Program-made: the position numbers and the translations under genes
NCBI GenBank assembly: GCA_934155645.1
Contig: CAKPHC010000004.1
Span: forward strand, 86,905-150,904
DNA from: an uncultured Bacilli bacterium
Lineage (GTDB): Bacteria > Bacillota_I > Bacilli_A > RF39 > UBA660
Direction of reading: 5' to 3'
Length of the DNA: 64,000 nucleotides
In this document: one piece after another, positions 36,227-44,703 of the stretch
Layout: each line of letters begins with the position of its first letter
Position numbering within the stretch: the first letter of the stretch is position 1
The notes under the pieces: model-generated
What the model saw: the letters and a program-made list of their open reading frames with translations, nothing else
Told to the model about the DNA's origin: nothing
Database searches by the model: none

Positions 36227-37417
36227 ATGGAAAGAGTAATAATGATAAAATATGGTGAATTATCCACTAAAAAGGGAAATATTAACTACTTTATAGGGAC
36301 ACTATATAAAAATATTCAAAACAAATTAAAAAATAATAATGTAAATATATATAAAGATATATCTAGGATGTATATAGAATTTGATGACAAAGAATTAAAT
36401 AATATTTTAGAAAAAGTAAATAATATATTTGGGATACATGAATATCTAGTTGCATATAAAATCGATACTGATATTGAATTAATTAAACAAACAGTTATAG
36501 ATATAATGTCTAAAGAAAAATTTAATTCATTTAAAGTAGAAACAAAAAGAAGTGATAAAAAATTTCCTATTTCTAGTTTAGACTTTTCAAGACAAATAGG
36601 TGGTTTAATTTTAAAAAATATTGAAAATAAAAAAGTAGATGTTCATAATCCAGATGTATTATTACACATTGAAATAAGAGAACACTTTACTTATATTTAT
36701 ACTAATGAATATAAAGGTTTAGGTGGATATCCTAATGGAACACTAGGAAAAGGAATGCTAATGTTATCTGGTGGTATTGATTCCCCAGTAGCAGGATATC
36801 TCGCTTTAAAACGTGGTATGACTATTGATGCTGTATACTTTGAAGCAATTCCTCATACTAGTCTAGAAGCAAGAAATAAAGTAATAGAATTAGCAAAAAA
36901 ACTTTCAAAATATACTAATAAAATAAAATTACATGTAATTCCATTTACTGATATTCAAGAATCTATCTATAAAAATATAGACCCAACATACTGTATTACT
37001 ATTATGCGCAGAATGATGTATCGTATAATGGAAAAACTTGTAAAAATAAATAAAGCTCAAGTAATAGTTAATGGTGAATCGATTGGACAAGTAGCAAGTC
37101 AAACTTTAACAAGTATGCAAGTAATAAATAATGTTACTAACTTACCAGTAATTCGTCCAGTCGCATGTCTAGATAAATTAGAAATAATAGATATTGCTAA
37201 AAAAATAGATACATATGATATAAGTATTTTACCTTATGAAGATTGTTGTACTATATTTGTACCAAAACATCCAGTAATTAATCCTAATTTAAGTGATGCT
37301 ATAAAATATGAAGAAACATTTAATTATGAAGAAAAAATAGATGAAGCAATTAAAAACAGATTAATAATAGAAATTAATGATAATCAAAATGAAAATAAAT
37401 ATACATCTTTGTTATAG
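36227..37417 (+). CDS. thiI: tRNA uracil 4-sulfurtransferase
   Basis: 396 aa. Puts sulfur on U8 of tRNA. N-terminal ferredoxin-like and THUMP domains (about 1-165), then a PP-loop ATPase domain with SGGIDSPVAGYLALKRG. No C-terminal rhodanese domain, as usual in Firmicutes. Ribosome site AGAGG. No cysteine desulfurase partner gene lies next to it. Confidence 0.93.
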   Translation: MERVIMIKYGELSTKKGNINYFIGTLYKNIQNKLKNNNVNIYKDISRMYIEFDDKELNNILEKVNNIFGIHEYLVAYKIDTDIELIKQTVIDIMSKEKFNSFKVETKRSDKKFPISSLDFSRQIGGLILKNIENKKVDVHNPDVLLHIEIREHFTYIYTNEYKGLGGYPNGTLGKGMLMLSGGIDSPVAGYLALKRGMTIDAVYFEAIPHTSLEARNKVIELAKKLSKYTNKIKLHVIPFTDIQESIYKNIDPTYCITIMRRMMYRIMEKLVKINKAQVIVNGESIGQVASQTLTSMQVINNVTNLPVIRPVACLDKLEIIDIAKKIDTYDISILPYEDCCTIFVPKHPVINPNLSDAIKYEETFNYEEKIDEAIKNRLIIEINDNQNENKYTSLL

Positions 37418-37441
37418 GTAGATTTTACCAGTAAAAAAAAC

Positions 37442-37470
37442 GTATGAATTGTTAAATTTTTCACATTCTA
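37442..37470 (+). promoter_or_regulatory. Sigma-G-type promoter of the SASP gene
   Basis: GTATG (37442-37446), 17-nt spacer, CATTCTA (37464-37470). This fits the forespore consensus GHATR - 17/18 - CATnhTA. No TATAAT lies in the right place. It agrees with SASP genes being forespore-specific. Confidence 0.65.
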
Positions 37471-37493
37471 TAAATGTATAGGAGGTGAAAAAG

Positions 37494-37706
37494 ATGAACG
37501 GTAACAAAGATTCAATGAAAATGCACGTTCCTGGTGCTAAACAAGCTATCGATAAAATGAAATATGAAATAGCTAATGAATTCGGTGTTAACTTAGGACC
37601 AGATACAACTTCACGTGCTAACGGATCAGTTGGTGGTGAAATTACAAAAAGATTAGTTCGTAGCGGTATGAACCAAATCAGCTCAGGTTACAGTAACAAT
37701 TTCTAA
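37494..37706 (+). CDS. sspA: Small acid-soluble spore protein, alpha/beta type
   Basis: 70 aa from ATG 37494, placed well behind AGGAGGTG. Binds and protects DNA in the spore core. Shows the two conserved parts: the germination-protease site KYEIANEFGVNLGPDTTSRA and GSVGGEITKRLV, the family's most conserved segment. This is direct evidence that the organism, or a recent ancestor, makes spores. Single gene with own promoter and terminator. Confidence 0.95.
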   Translation: MNGNKDSMKMHVPGAKQAIDKMKYEIANEFGVNLGPDTTSRANGSVGGEITKRLVRSGMNQISSGYSNNF

Positions 37707-37726
37707 TTAAGATAAATTAATTAAGA

Positions 37727-37758
37727 ACTATCAACAAAATCGTTGATAGTTTTTGTTT
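37727..37758 (+). terminator. Rho-independent terminator
   Basis: ACTATCAAC / GTTGATAGT followed by TTTTTGTTTT. Confidence 0.85.
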
Positions 37759-37767
37759 TAAAAAAAG

Positions 37768-37797
37768 TTGGTAAAACGCCTATATATATGTTAAAAT
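37768..37797 (+). promoter_or_regulatory. Promoter of ackA
   Basis: TTGGTA (37768-37773), 18-nt spacer, TAAAAT (37792-37797). Confidence 0.6.
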
Positions 37798-37822
37798 ATT
37801 CTTATTAGAAAGAGGGATAATT

Positions 37823-39004
37823 ATGAAGATAATGTCAATTAACGCAGGAAGTAGTTCCTTAAAATTCAGTTTATTTGAAATGGATACTAAAGAAGTTTTA
37901 GTATCAGGTTTATTTGAACGTATTGGTATTGAAGGCAGTCAATATACAATTAAGTATCAAGATTTTAAAATCAAAGAACAAGTTGAATTAAAAGACCATA
38001 CCGATGCAGTTAAAATTTTATTAAACAAACTAATTGAATTAAAAATAATCGATAGTTTAGAAGAAATTGATGGAATAGGTCACAGAATAGTACATGGTGG
38101 TTCTGAATACACAGAATCAGTTATGGTAACTAATAAAGTTGCAGAAGACATTTTAAAACTTAGTGACCTAGCACCATTACATAATACAGCTCACTATTTA
38201 GGAATAAAAGCATTTAGAGATGTATTACCAAAAACACCAATGGTTGTAGTATTCGATACAGCTTTCCATCAAACTATGGAAAAAGAAAATTATTTATATG
38301 CTTTACCATATGAGTGGTATACAAAATATAAAGTAAGAAAATATGGATTCCATGGTACTTCACATAGATACATAACTAAAAAAATTAGTGAAGAACTAGG
38401 AAGAGATGATTTAAAAATTATCAGTTGTCATTTAGGAAACGGTGGAAGTGTAACTGCTATAAAAGATGGTAAATGTGTTAATACTTCTATGGGATTTACT
38501 CCACTTGCCGGAATAGTTATGGGAACTAGAACAGGAGATGTAGACTGTTCAGTAATTCCATACTTAATGGAAAAAGAAGGTAAAAGTGCTGGTGAAATCT
38601 TAAGCGATTTCAATAAAAAGTCAGGACTTCTAGGAATAAGTCAATTAAGTAGTGACTCTAGAGACATCGAAGATGGATGTAAAGAAGGAAAAGAAAACTG
38701 CCTTTTAGCTCAAGAAATGTTTGTAAGGTCAGTTGTTAAATACATTGCTCAATACTATGTAGAACTAGGTGGAGTAGATGTAATTTGCTTTACAGCAGGA
38801 ATTGGTGAAAACAGTGCTGATACTAGAAGAAGAATAGTTGAAAAACTAGGAGTATTAGGTATTAAATTAGATTTAGAAGCTAATAACACAAGAGGAAAAA
38901 TTGCTAAAATTAGTAGTGAAGATTCTAGTAGCTTAGTATATGTAGTACCTACTAACGAAGAATTAATGATAGCATTAGATACTTTAGAAATAATAAATAG
39001 ATAG
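37823..39004 (+). CDS. ackA: Acetate kinase
   Basis: 393 aa. Converts acetyl phosphate and ADP to acetate and ATP. Signature MSINAGSSSLKFSLFEM at the start, GHRIVHGG, the PLHN-containing DLAPLHNTAH, and GFHGTSHRY. Full length. No phosphotransacetylase gene in the window. nrnA and engB follow closely and are probably in the same transcript. Confidence 0.97.
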   Translation: MKIMSINAGSSSLKFSLFEMDTKEVLVSGLFERIGIEGSQYTIKYQDFKIKEQVELKDHTDAVKILLNKLIELKIIDSLEEIDGIGHRIVHGGSEYTESVMVTNKVAEDILKLSDLAPLHNTAHYLGIKAFRDVLPKTPMVVVFDTAFHQTMEKENYLYALPYEWYTKYKVRKYGFHGTSHRYITKKISEELGRDDLKIISCHLGNGGSVTAIKDGKCVNTSMGFTPLAGIVMGTRTGDVDCSVIPYLMEKEGKSAGEILSDFNKKSGLLGISQLSSDSRDIEDGCKEGKENCLLAQEMFVRSVVKYIAQYYVELGGVDVICFTAGIGENSADTRRRIVEKLGVLGIKLDLEANNTRGKIAKISSEDSSSLVYVVPTNEELMIALDTLEIINR

Positions 39005-39012
39005 GAAAAATT

Positions 39013-39972
39013 ATGTTAAAAGATATTTATAAAGAAATTAAAAAATATAATAATATTGTTATTGCTAGACATATTGGTGTAGACCCAGATGCTTTAGCTA
39101 GCCAAATTTCTTTAAGAGATTCTATTAAAAAAACATTTCCTGATAAACATGTTTTAGCAGTAGGTGGTAGTAGTGCAAAATTTAATTACTTTCCTAAACT
39201 AGATAAAACAGAAGAATTAGATAATGCCTTATTAATAGTAGTAGATACACCTGATAAAAGAAGAATTGATATTCAAAATTTTGAAGGATTTGACAGCTAT
39301 ATTAAAATCGACCATCATCCCTTTATTGAAAAGTATGCTAACTTAGAATATATAGATGATACTGCAAGTAGTGCTTCAGAATTAGTCTATAGATTGATTG
39401 AACATACTCCTTTAAAAATGGATATGGATATAGCAAGAACAATAATTTTAGGAATTGTATCAGATACTAATAGATTTTTATTTAATTCAGGAGCAGTAAC
39501 GTTCGGAGTTATGAAAGATTTATTAGAAGAATATCCAATTAATATGCCTGATTTATATAAAGATATATTTATGAGACCTTTAAGTGAAATAAGATTACAG
39601 GGCTATATTGCAGAAAACTTTAAAGTAACTGAAAATGGTTTAGCAAGTGTTAAAATAACTAATGACATTATAACTAAATATGGAGTAGATTCAGGTTCAG
39701 CAGGTAATTTAATCAATAATTTTAATTATATTGAAGAAGTACTTGTATGGGTAACAATATCAGAAGATACTAAAAATAATTTAATTAAATTAAATATAAG
39801 ATCACGTGGACCAATTATTAACCATATAGCAGAAAAATATAATGGTGGTGGTCATCACTTTGCAAGTGGTGCTAGAGTAACTAGTATGGAAGAAGCAGAG
39901 GCCTTATTAGAAGAACTAGATGAAGCATGTGAAAATTATATAGAGAATTTAGGTGATATAGATGAAGATTAA
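39013..39972 (+). CDS. nrnA: DHH/DHHA1 phosphoesterase (NrnA-like)
   Basis: 319 aa. Removes nucleotides from short RNA and can act on pAp or, in related proteins, linear dinucleotides. DHH domain with IKIDHHP and VDTPDKRRID; DHHA1 domain with GGGHHFASGA. The first metal motif is GVDPDALASQ. 9 bp after ackA, and it overlaps engB by 11 bp. Confidence 0.9.
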   Translation: MLKDIYKEIKKYNNIVIARHIGVDPDALASQISLRDSIKKTFPDKHVLAVGGSSAKFNYFPKLDKTEELDNALLIVVDTPDKRRIDIQNFEGFDSYIKIDHHPFIEKYANLEYIDDTASSASELVYRLIEHTPLKMDMDIARTIILGIVSDTNRFLFNSGAVTFGVMKDLLEEYPINMPDLYKDIFMRPLSEIRLQGYIAENFKVTENGLASVKITNDIITKYGVDSGSAGNLINNFNYIEEVLVWVTISEDTKNNLIKLNIRSRGPIINHIAEKYNGGGHHFASGARVTSMEEAEALLEELDEACENYIENLGDIDED

Positions 39973-40555
39973 CAGTGTAGATTTATATATTAGTGCTGTA
40001 AGAAGAAGTCAGTATCCTACAGAAGGTAAACCAGAATTCTTACTTGTTGGAAGAAGTAATGTAGGTAAAAGTAGTTTTATAAATACTGTAGTAAATAGAA
40101 AAAATTTAGCAAGAGTATCAGCTACTCCTGGTAAAACTCAAACTTTAAATTTTTATAATGTAAATGATAGTTTTTATTTAGTAGATGTACCTGGATATGG
40201 ATATGCATTAACTAGTAAAGAGCAACAAAAGAAATTTGGATTAATGATTGAAGAATACTTAGAGAAAAGAGCAGAATTAAGAAGAGTATTTATGTTAGTA
40301 GACTTTAGACATAAACCAACTGAAGATGATTTACTAATGTATAACTTTTTAAAGTATTATCATGTTCCTGTCACTATAGTAGCAACTAAAGTAGATAAAG
40401 TTAATTCAAGTAAAAAAGATGCTAACTATAAGGCATTAACAGATTCTCTAGATTTAGTAATGGGAGATGACATAGTACTATTCTCTAGTGTTACTAAATT
40501 AGGTAGAGATGAAATAATACAAAAAATAGATGACTTGACAACCGAGATTGTATAA
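39962..40555 (+). CDS. engB: Ribosome biogenesis GTPase YsxC/EngB
   Basis: 197 aa. GTPase for 50S assembly. G1 GRSNVGKSSFIN, G2 region TPGKTQTLNFY, G3 DVPGYGYA, G4 TKVD. Normal length. Ends in a terminator; usually next to clpX/lon in Bacilli, but here it follows nrnA. Confidence 0.96.
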   Translation: MKINSVDLYISAVRRSQYPTEGKPEFLLVGRSNVGKSSFINTVVNRKNLARVSATPGKTQTLNFYNVNDSFYLVDVPGYGYALTSKEQQKKFGLMIEEYLEKRAELRRVFMLVDFRHKPTEDDLLMYNFLKYYHVPVTIVATKVDKVNSSKKDANYKALTDSLDLVMGDDIVLFSSVTKLGRDEIIQKIDDLTTEIV

Positions 40556-40578
40556 ATAGCCAACAAGGCTATTTTTTT
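40555..40578 (+). terminator. Rho-independent terminator after engB
   Basis: AATAGCC / GGCTATT with T-run; insulates engB from the phase-variable promoter just after. Confidence 0.85.
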
Positions 40579-40579
40579 A

Positions 40580-40610
40580 TTGCCAAATCCCTAGGGGGGG
40601 GGGGTATAAT
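40580..40610 (+). promoter_or_regulatory. Candidate phase-variable promoter: 11-G tract in the -35/-10 spacer
   Basis: TTGCCA (40580-40585), spacer of 19 bases ending in 11 consecutive G (40594-40604), then TATAAT (40605-40610). With 9 G the spacer would be the optimal 17. A run of 11 G is extreme in such an AT-rich genome. The arrangement is the same in kind as the poly-G spacer of meningococcal porA, where strand slippage changes transcription. The same TTGCCA -35 occurs with a 17-nt spacer at 32967. Confidence 0.75.
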
Positions 40611-40644
40611 GATTATGGATAAAACATAATTCGGAGGGAGTAAC

Positions 40645-42351
40645 ATGACAAAAAAGAAGATAATTATTGCAATGTGTATAGCAATACTTTTTATGATAGT
40701 AGGCTATTCATTATTATCAACTAATTTAAATATAAAAGGTACAAGTAACTTAACAGATACTTGGGGTATTAAGATAAGCAATGTTACATATACACCAACC
40801 GGTAGAGCTTATAACATAGAAGAACCAACTTATACTGATACTAATATGACATTTAATGTAGGAGTAAAAGAGCCAGGCGATAAAATGGTATTTGATGTAA
40901 CAGTAACTAATTATGGAACATTAGACGCTATACTAGAGAAAATTGATGCAACAACTAGTGGTAGTCAACTAATCATTTATAGTATTACAGGAATTGAAGA
41001 ACAATCTAAATTAAAAAGTGGTGAAAGCTTAACTTTTCAAGTTACAACAGAATTTGATATAAATGCAACACGTTTACCACAAAGTAATAAGACTTTAAAT
41101 ATTAAATTATCTTATGTACAAGATGATGGACAAAGCCTAACACCTAGTAATCCAGGTATCACTGATAATACTTTATTAGTTAAAGAAATATTAGCAAATA
41201 ACACACCACAGCCAGATACCAATATAGATTTTTCACAAATAAGTAGCGATACCAATGGTAAAGGGCTTTATTATACTTCAACTAATACAGAAGATAATAA
41301 AACAACATATTACTTTAGAGGAGCCGTAGAAAATAACTATGTAAAATTAAGAAATGCACCTGTATCAACGTGTACATATAAAGGGGAAAAATTAACATAT
41401 TATAATAAAGAAGATGACAACTACTATGATAAAGATATTACAGAATTACAATGCTTATCAACGAATGTTTGTGCTTTCTACGATGAAGATGGCACATTTG
41501 TAAACGGAGTTGTAGGGTATGATAGTGAAGAAAGTTGCAAAAATGATTGGAAAGGGACATTACTAAATGAAAAAGCAACGTATGAAACTATAGATGAATT
41601 ATGGCGAATAGTAAGAATAAATGAAGATGGTAGTGTGAGGTTAATTAGGCAGGAAATAATAGAAAAGAGTGCTTTTAATGAAGAATATGAAGATAATGCC
41701 TATGTAGGATACATGTATGGAACGCCAGGTTCAACAACATATGCAGCAACGCATGCAAATATAAATTCAAGTACAATTAAAACAATGTTAGATACATGGT
41801 ATCAGAACAATCTAACAAATTATTCGTCAATAATAGCGGATGCAGGATCTTGTGGTGACAGAAGTGTAGCTCCTAGTGGGAGTACATATAATGGTTGGGA
41901 CACTGCTTTAGGATATGGAACTAATAATACAATTTACGGACCTTCATCAAGACTTATTCCAAACTATGGTAGTAGTGGAATAAATCCACAATTTAAATGT
42001 CCACAAAGTAATGATTTATATACAACGGCAACTTCAACAAAAGGTAATAAAGCACTAACTTATCCAATCGGATTAATAACAGCCGATGAAGTAGCATATG
42101 CAGGAGGTGTACATCCCACTACTGCCAATACCGATTATTATCTAACTAATAGAGATTTTTTTTGGACAATGTCGCCTTTTTATTTTACAGGTTCGAGTGA
42201 AGTGGGGATTGTTTTTCGTGATGGTCTTATGGAGGGACACAGCGTCGACCGCGGGTGGGGTGTGCGCCCGGTCATCAATCTGAAATCTACTGTAGAAATC
42301 ACAAGTGGAGATGGCACTAGCTCTAATCCATATGTAATAAAAACTAATTAA
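40645..42351 (+). CDS. Surface protein with a putative hypervariable C-terminal lectin-like domain
   Basis: 568 aa. N-terminal signal anchor (about 5-25, IIIAMCIAILFMIVGYSLL), a first domain of beta-type sequence rich in Thr/Asn (about 30-170), a linker, a cysteine-containing middle part, and a C-terminal domain (about 320-568). That domain begins ELWRIVRINEDGSVRLI and closes with GWGVRPVINLKSTVEI and GTSSNPYVI, a tail type common in surface proteins of gut Firmicutes. The segment before GVRPV differs sharply from its surroundings: G/C-rich and A-poor. Ribosome site GGAGGG before ATG 40645. Probably held in the membrane by its N-terminal anchor, facing outside. Adhesion or ligand binding is an inference. 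Confidence 0.75.
   Translation: MTKKKIIIAMCIAILFMIVGYSLLSTNLNIKGTSNLTDTWGIKISNVTYTPTGRAYNIEEPTYTDTNMTFNVGVKEPGDKMVFDVTVTNYGTLDAILEKIDATTSGSQLIIYSITGIEEQSKLKSGESLTFQVTTEFDINATRLPQSNKTLNIKLSYVQDDGQSLTPSNPGITDNTLLVKEILANNTPQPDTNIDFSQISSDTNGKGLYYTSTNTEDNKTTYYFRGAVENNYVKLRNAPVSTCTYKGEKLTYYNKEDDNYYDKDITELQCLSTNVCAFYDEDGTFVNGVVGYDSEESCKNDWKGTLLNEKATYETIDELWRIVRINEDGSVRLIRQEIIEKSAFNEEYEDNAYVGYMYGTPGSTTYAATHANINSSTIKTMLDTWYQNNLTNYSSIIADAGSCGDRSVAPSGSTYNGWDTALGYGTNNTIYGPSSRLIPNYGSSGINPQFKCPQSNDLYTTATSTKGNKALTYPIGLITADEVAYAGGVHPTTANTDYYLTNRDFFWTMSPFYFTGSSEVGIVFRDGLMEGHSVDRGWGVRPVINLKSTVEITSGDGTSSNPYVIKTN
42165..42275 (+). repeat. Candidate DGR variable repeat (VR) and IMH-like GC block
   Basis: By direct count 34 of 60 bases from 42241 to 42300 are G/C, and 24 of the first 30, in a gene otherwise near one-third G/C. 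From 42181 to 42270 only 14 of 90 bases are A. Many codons end in C or T with varied first positions (CGT GGT CTT CAC AGC GTC GAC CGC), unlike the A/T-ending codons nearby. The GC-rich block at the 3' end (GTGTGCGCCCGGTC) sits where an IMH would be. No template repeat or reverse transcriptase is in the window. Confidence 0.5.
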
Positions 42352-42356
42352 TATTT

Positions 42357-42380
42357 GGTACATTATATGTACCTTTTTTT
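42357..42380 (+). terminator. Rho-independent terminator
   Basis: GGTACAT / ATGTACC with seven T's. Confidence 0.85.
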
Positions 42381-42424
42381 ATACCCAATATTTCTAATTC
42401 ACATAATATACATTAGGTGATAAG

Positions 42425-42889
42425 ATGAGGCTTGATATAATTGATGATGATAGTTATAAGATATTTATTAACAGCAATTATATAGAAGATATAGATGTAA
42501 AAAATAAAGATGAACTGGGTAAAATAGTTAAAGAAATAATTATAAAAATTAAGAATATATATAATATAATGTTAGAAGGCTTTTATGAAGTACACGTATA
42601 TCCATTAAAATATCTTGGAATAATACTAGAAATAAGAAATATAGATAATTATTTAAATAAAACAGTAGACCTTAGAATAATTGTTCATAATGATGAAGAA
42701 ATATATATTAATATATATCTTTTAGAGTTAATAAAGAATTATAAAAATATTAAGTATTTAAACAATTCTTTTTATTTAAATATAAATGATTTGAAAAAAG
42801 AAGATGTCTATTCACTAATAGAAAGTTCTAATATTATTTATGGAGAAGAACTTTCCAACATTAAATCTCATTGGCACAATTTGACATAA
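42425..42889 (+). CDS. Unknown protein
   Basis: 154 aa, Ile/Asn-rich, no membrane segment and no recognised family. Ribosome site AGGTG before ATG 42425. Its last codons (TTG ACA TAA) overlap the -35 box of the next gene's promoter. Confidence 0.55.
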   Translation: MRLDIIDDDSYKIFINSNYIEDIDVKNKDELGKIVKEIIIKIKNIYNIMLEGFYEVHVYPLKYLGIILEIRNIDNYLNKTVDLRIIVHNDEEIYINIYLLELIKNYKNIKYLNNSFYLNINDLKKEDVYSLIESSNIIYGEELSNIKSHWHNLT

Positions 42890-42909
42890 TAGTGTAAATA
42901 TGTTATAAT
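42881..42909 (+). promoter_or_regulatory. Promoter of the 42934 gene
   Basis: TTGACA (42881-42886), 17-nt spacer, TATAAT (42904-42909). A consensus promoter, so the gene is probably strongly expressed. Confidence 0.88.
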
Positions 42910-42933
42910 TACCACTGTTTATAGGGGGATTGT

Positions 42934-43308
42934 ATGAGTAAATTAGGTAAAATAGTATTAGAAAATAATTGTGGTAATCCTAAGGTAATTATTGCTGAAG
43001 GTGGAAGATATCCTAATGGGATTGAATTAGTTCAAAACTGTGAGGGTGAAAACTTTGTTAGTATACCAGATGATGCCATTGTTAAAACTAATTACCGTGG
43101 AAAGAAATTAGATAACTGTAAAGCCAATTTAAATAATACAGCTATTTATAATTTAAAAATAAGAGAAATCGGTTGTTTAACTGAAGAAGGATATTATAAA
43201 TTATTAAGACAATATGTTAGTTATCAAGCTTATTTAGGTGGAACTAATTCATCTTATAAGATGGTAAGAACAGAAGTACAAGAGCAATTAATTAAAAAAA
43301 TGAAATAG
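42934..43308 (+). CDS. Unknown small protein under a consensus promoter
   Basis: 124 aa, no membrane segment. Contains four cysteines at irregular spacing (NNCGNPK, QNCEGEN, DNCKANL, IGCLTEE), which could bind a metal or form disulfides; no CxxC pair. Ribosome site AGGGGG. No family recognised. Confidence 0.65.
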   Translation: MSKLGKIVLENNCGNPKVIIAEGGRYPNGIELVQNCEGENFVSIPDDAIVKTNYRGKKLDNCKANLNNTAIYNLKIREIGCLTEEGYYKLLRQYVSYQAYLGGTNSSYKMVRTEVQEQLIKKMK

Positions 43309-43312
43309 TTAT

Positions 43313-43336
43313 ACGGTGAATTATCACCGTTTTATT
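43313..43336 (+). terminator. Rho-independent terminator
   Basis: ACGGTGA / TCACCGT with TTTATT. Confidence 0.7.
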
Positions 43337-43355
43337 AAGAAAAGGAAGTGATATT

Positions 43356-44660
43356 ATGAAATTACCAGTAATCGCACTAGTAGGTAGACCAAACGTTGGT
43401 AAAAGTACAATTTTTAATAAAATAGTAGGTAAAAAGATATCTATAATAGAAGATACTCCAGGTGTTACTAGAGACAGAATTTATAGTGAAGCTACTTACA
43501 AGAATTATCGATTTAACGTAATTGATACTGGTGGTATAGACGCTTCCATAGAAAAATTTAATGATGAAATTAAAATGCAAGCAGAAATTGCAATAAATGA
43601 AAGTGATGTTGTTATTTTTGTTGTAGATGGTAAAGAAGGCCTTACATCAAATGATTTAATAGTAAGAGATATTTTAAGAAAAAGTAATAAAAAAGTAATA
43701 GTTGCTATTAATAAAGTTGATAATAAAAAAGCTAATGACCATATATATGATTTCTATGAATTAGGTTTTGATATATATATTCCAATTAGTGGTGAACATG
43801 GAATTGGATTCATGGAGTTAATGGATGAAGCTACAAAAGACTTTAACGAAAAAGAAGATAAAGAAGATAAAAGATTAAAATTTTCAGTTATAGGTAGACC
43901 AAATGTAGGTAAAAGTAGTCTAATTAATGCTATGTTAAATGAAGAACGTGTAATAGTAAGTGATGTTGCAGGTACTACAAGAGATGCAATTGATACAATT
44001 CTTACATATCAAAAAGAAGAGTTCGTAGTAATAGATACAGCAGGAATGCGTAAAAAAGGAAGAATTTACGAAAACGTAGAAAAATATAGTTTATTAAGAA
44101 GTATGAAAGCTATTGATAGAAGTGATATATGTCTATTAGTTATCAATGCCGAAGAAGGTATTATTGAACATGATAAACATATAGCAGGATACGTTCTTGA
44201 AAAAGGTAAAGGACTTATAATAGTTGTTAATAAATGGGATACTGTTGAAGACAAGAAAACTATTAAAGATTATTTAAAAGAGGTACGTAGTGAATTTCAA
44301 TTCTTATCATATGTACCAGTAATATTTACTTCAGCATTAACTAAAAAAAGAGTTCATACAATTATGCCAGAAGTCTTAAAAGTAAGTGAAAATATTAAAC
44401 GTGAAATTAAGACTAGTGTATTAAACGATGTGATTCAAGAAGCATACTTATTAAATTTACCACCTTCATATAAAGGCAGAAGATTAAAAATATATTACGC
44501 TAATCAAACAGGAGTTAAACCTCCTAAATTTACGTTCTTTGTTAACAGTAAAAACTTAGTTCATTTCTCATATGAAAGATATTTAGAAAATAAATTAAGA
44601 GAAAACTTTGAATTAGAAGGTACTCCAATAGTATTACAATTTAAAAATAGAAACGAATAA
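43356..44660 (+). CDS. der: Ribosome-associated GTPase Der
   Basis: 434 aa. Two GTPase domains in tandem: GRPNVGKSTIFN with DTGG and NKVD, then GRPNVGKSSLIN with DTAGM and NKWD, followed by a KH-like C-terminal domain (about 350-434). Needed for 50S assembly. The gene order der-spoVIF-spoIVA-hup resembles B. subtilis, minus gpsA. Ribosome site GGAAGTG. Confidence 0.97.
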   Translation: MKLPVIALVGRPNVGKSTIFNKIVGKKISIIEDTPGVTRDRIYSEATYKNYRFNVIDTGGIDASIEKFNDEIKMQAEIAINESDVVIFVVDGKEGLTSNDLIVRDILRKSNKKVIVAINKVDNKKANDHIYDFYELGFDIYIPISGEHGIGFMELMDEATKDFNEKEDKEDKRLKFSVIGRPNVGKSSLINAMLNEERVIVSDVAGTTRDAIDTILTYQKEEFVVIDTAGMRKKGRIYENVEKYSLLRSMKAIDRSDICLLVINAEEGIIEHDKHIAGYVLEKGKGLIIVVNKWDTVEDKKTIKDYLKEVRSEFQFLSYVPVIFTSALTKKRVHTIMPEVLKVSENIKREIKTSVLNDVIQEAYLLNLPPSYKGRRLKIYYANQTGVKPPKFTFFVNSKNLVHFSYERYLENKLRENFELEGTPIVLQFKNRNE

Positions 44661-44670
44661 CAAAAATAGG

Positions 44671-44703
44671 CTTCTTACATATAATTATGTAGGAGGTTTT
44701 TTT
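44671..44703 (+). terminator. Terminator-like hairpin that also covers the spoVIF ribosome site
   Basis: CTTCTTACATA pairs with TATGTAGGAGG (11 pairs, two of them G-U) around a TAAT loop, followed by seven T's and then the spoVIF ATG. The AGGAGG of spoVIF is the 3' arm. Confidence 0.65.

Noticed and set aside
40594..40604. Poly-G run as a pure sequencing artefact
   Set aside because: It sits exactly between well-formed -35 and -10 boxes; the exact count may still be wrong, but the tract itself is probably real.
42142..42363. Minus-strand open frame across the G/C-rich patch
   Set aside because: It is only open because of the unusual composition of the surface gene and has no ribosome site or promoter.
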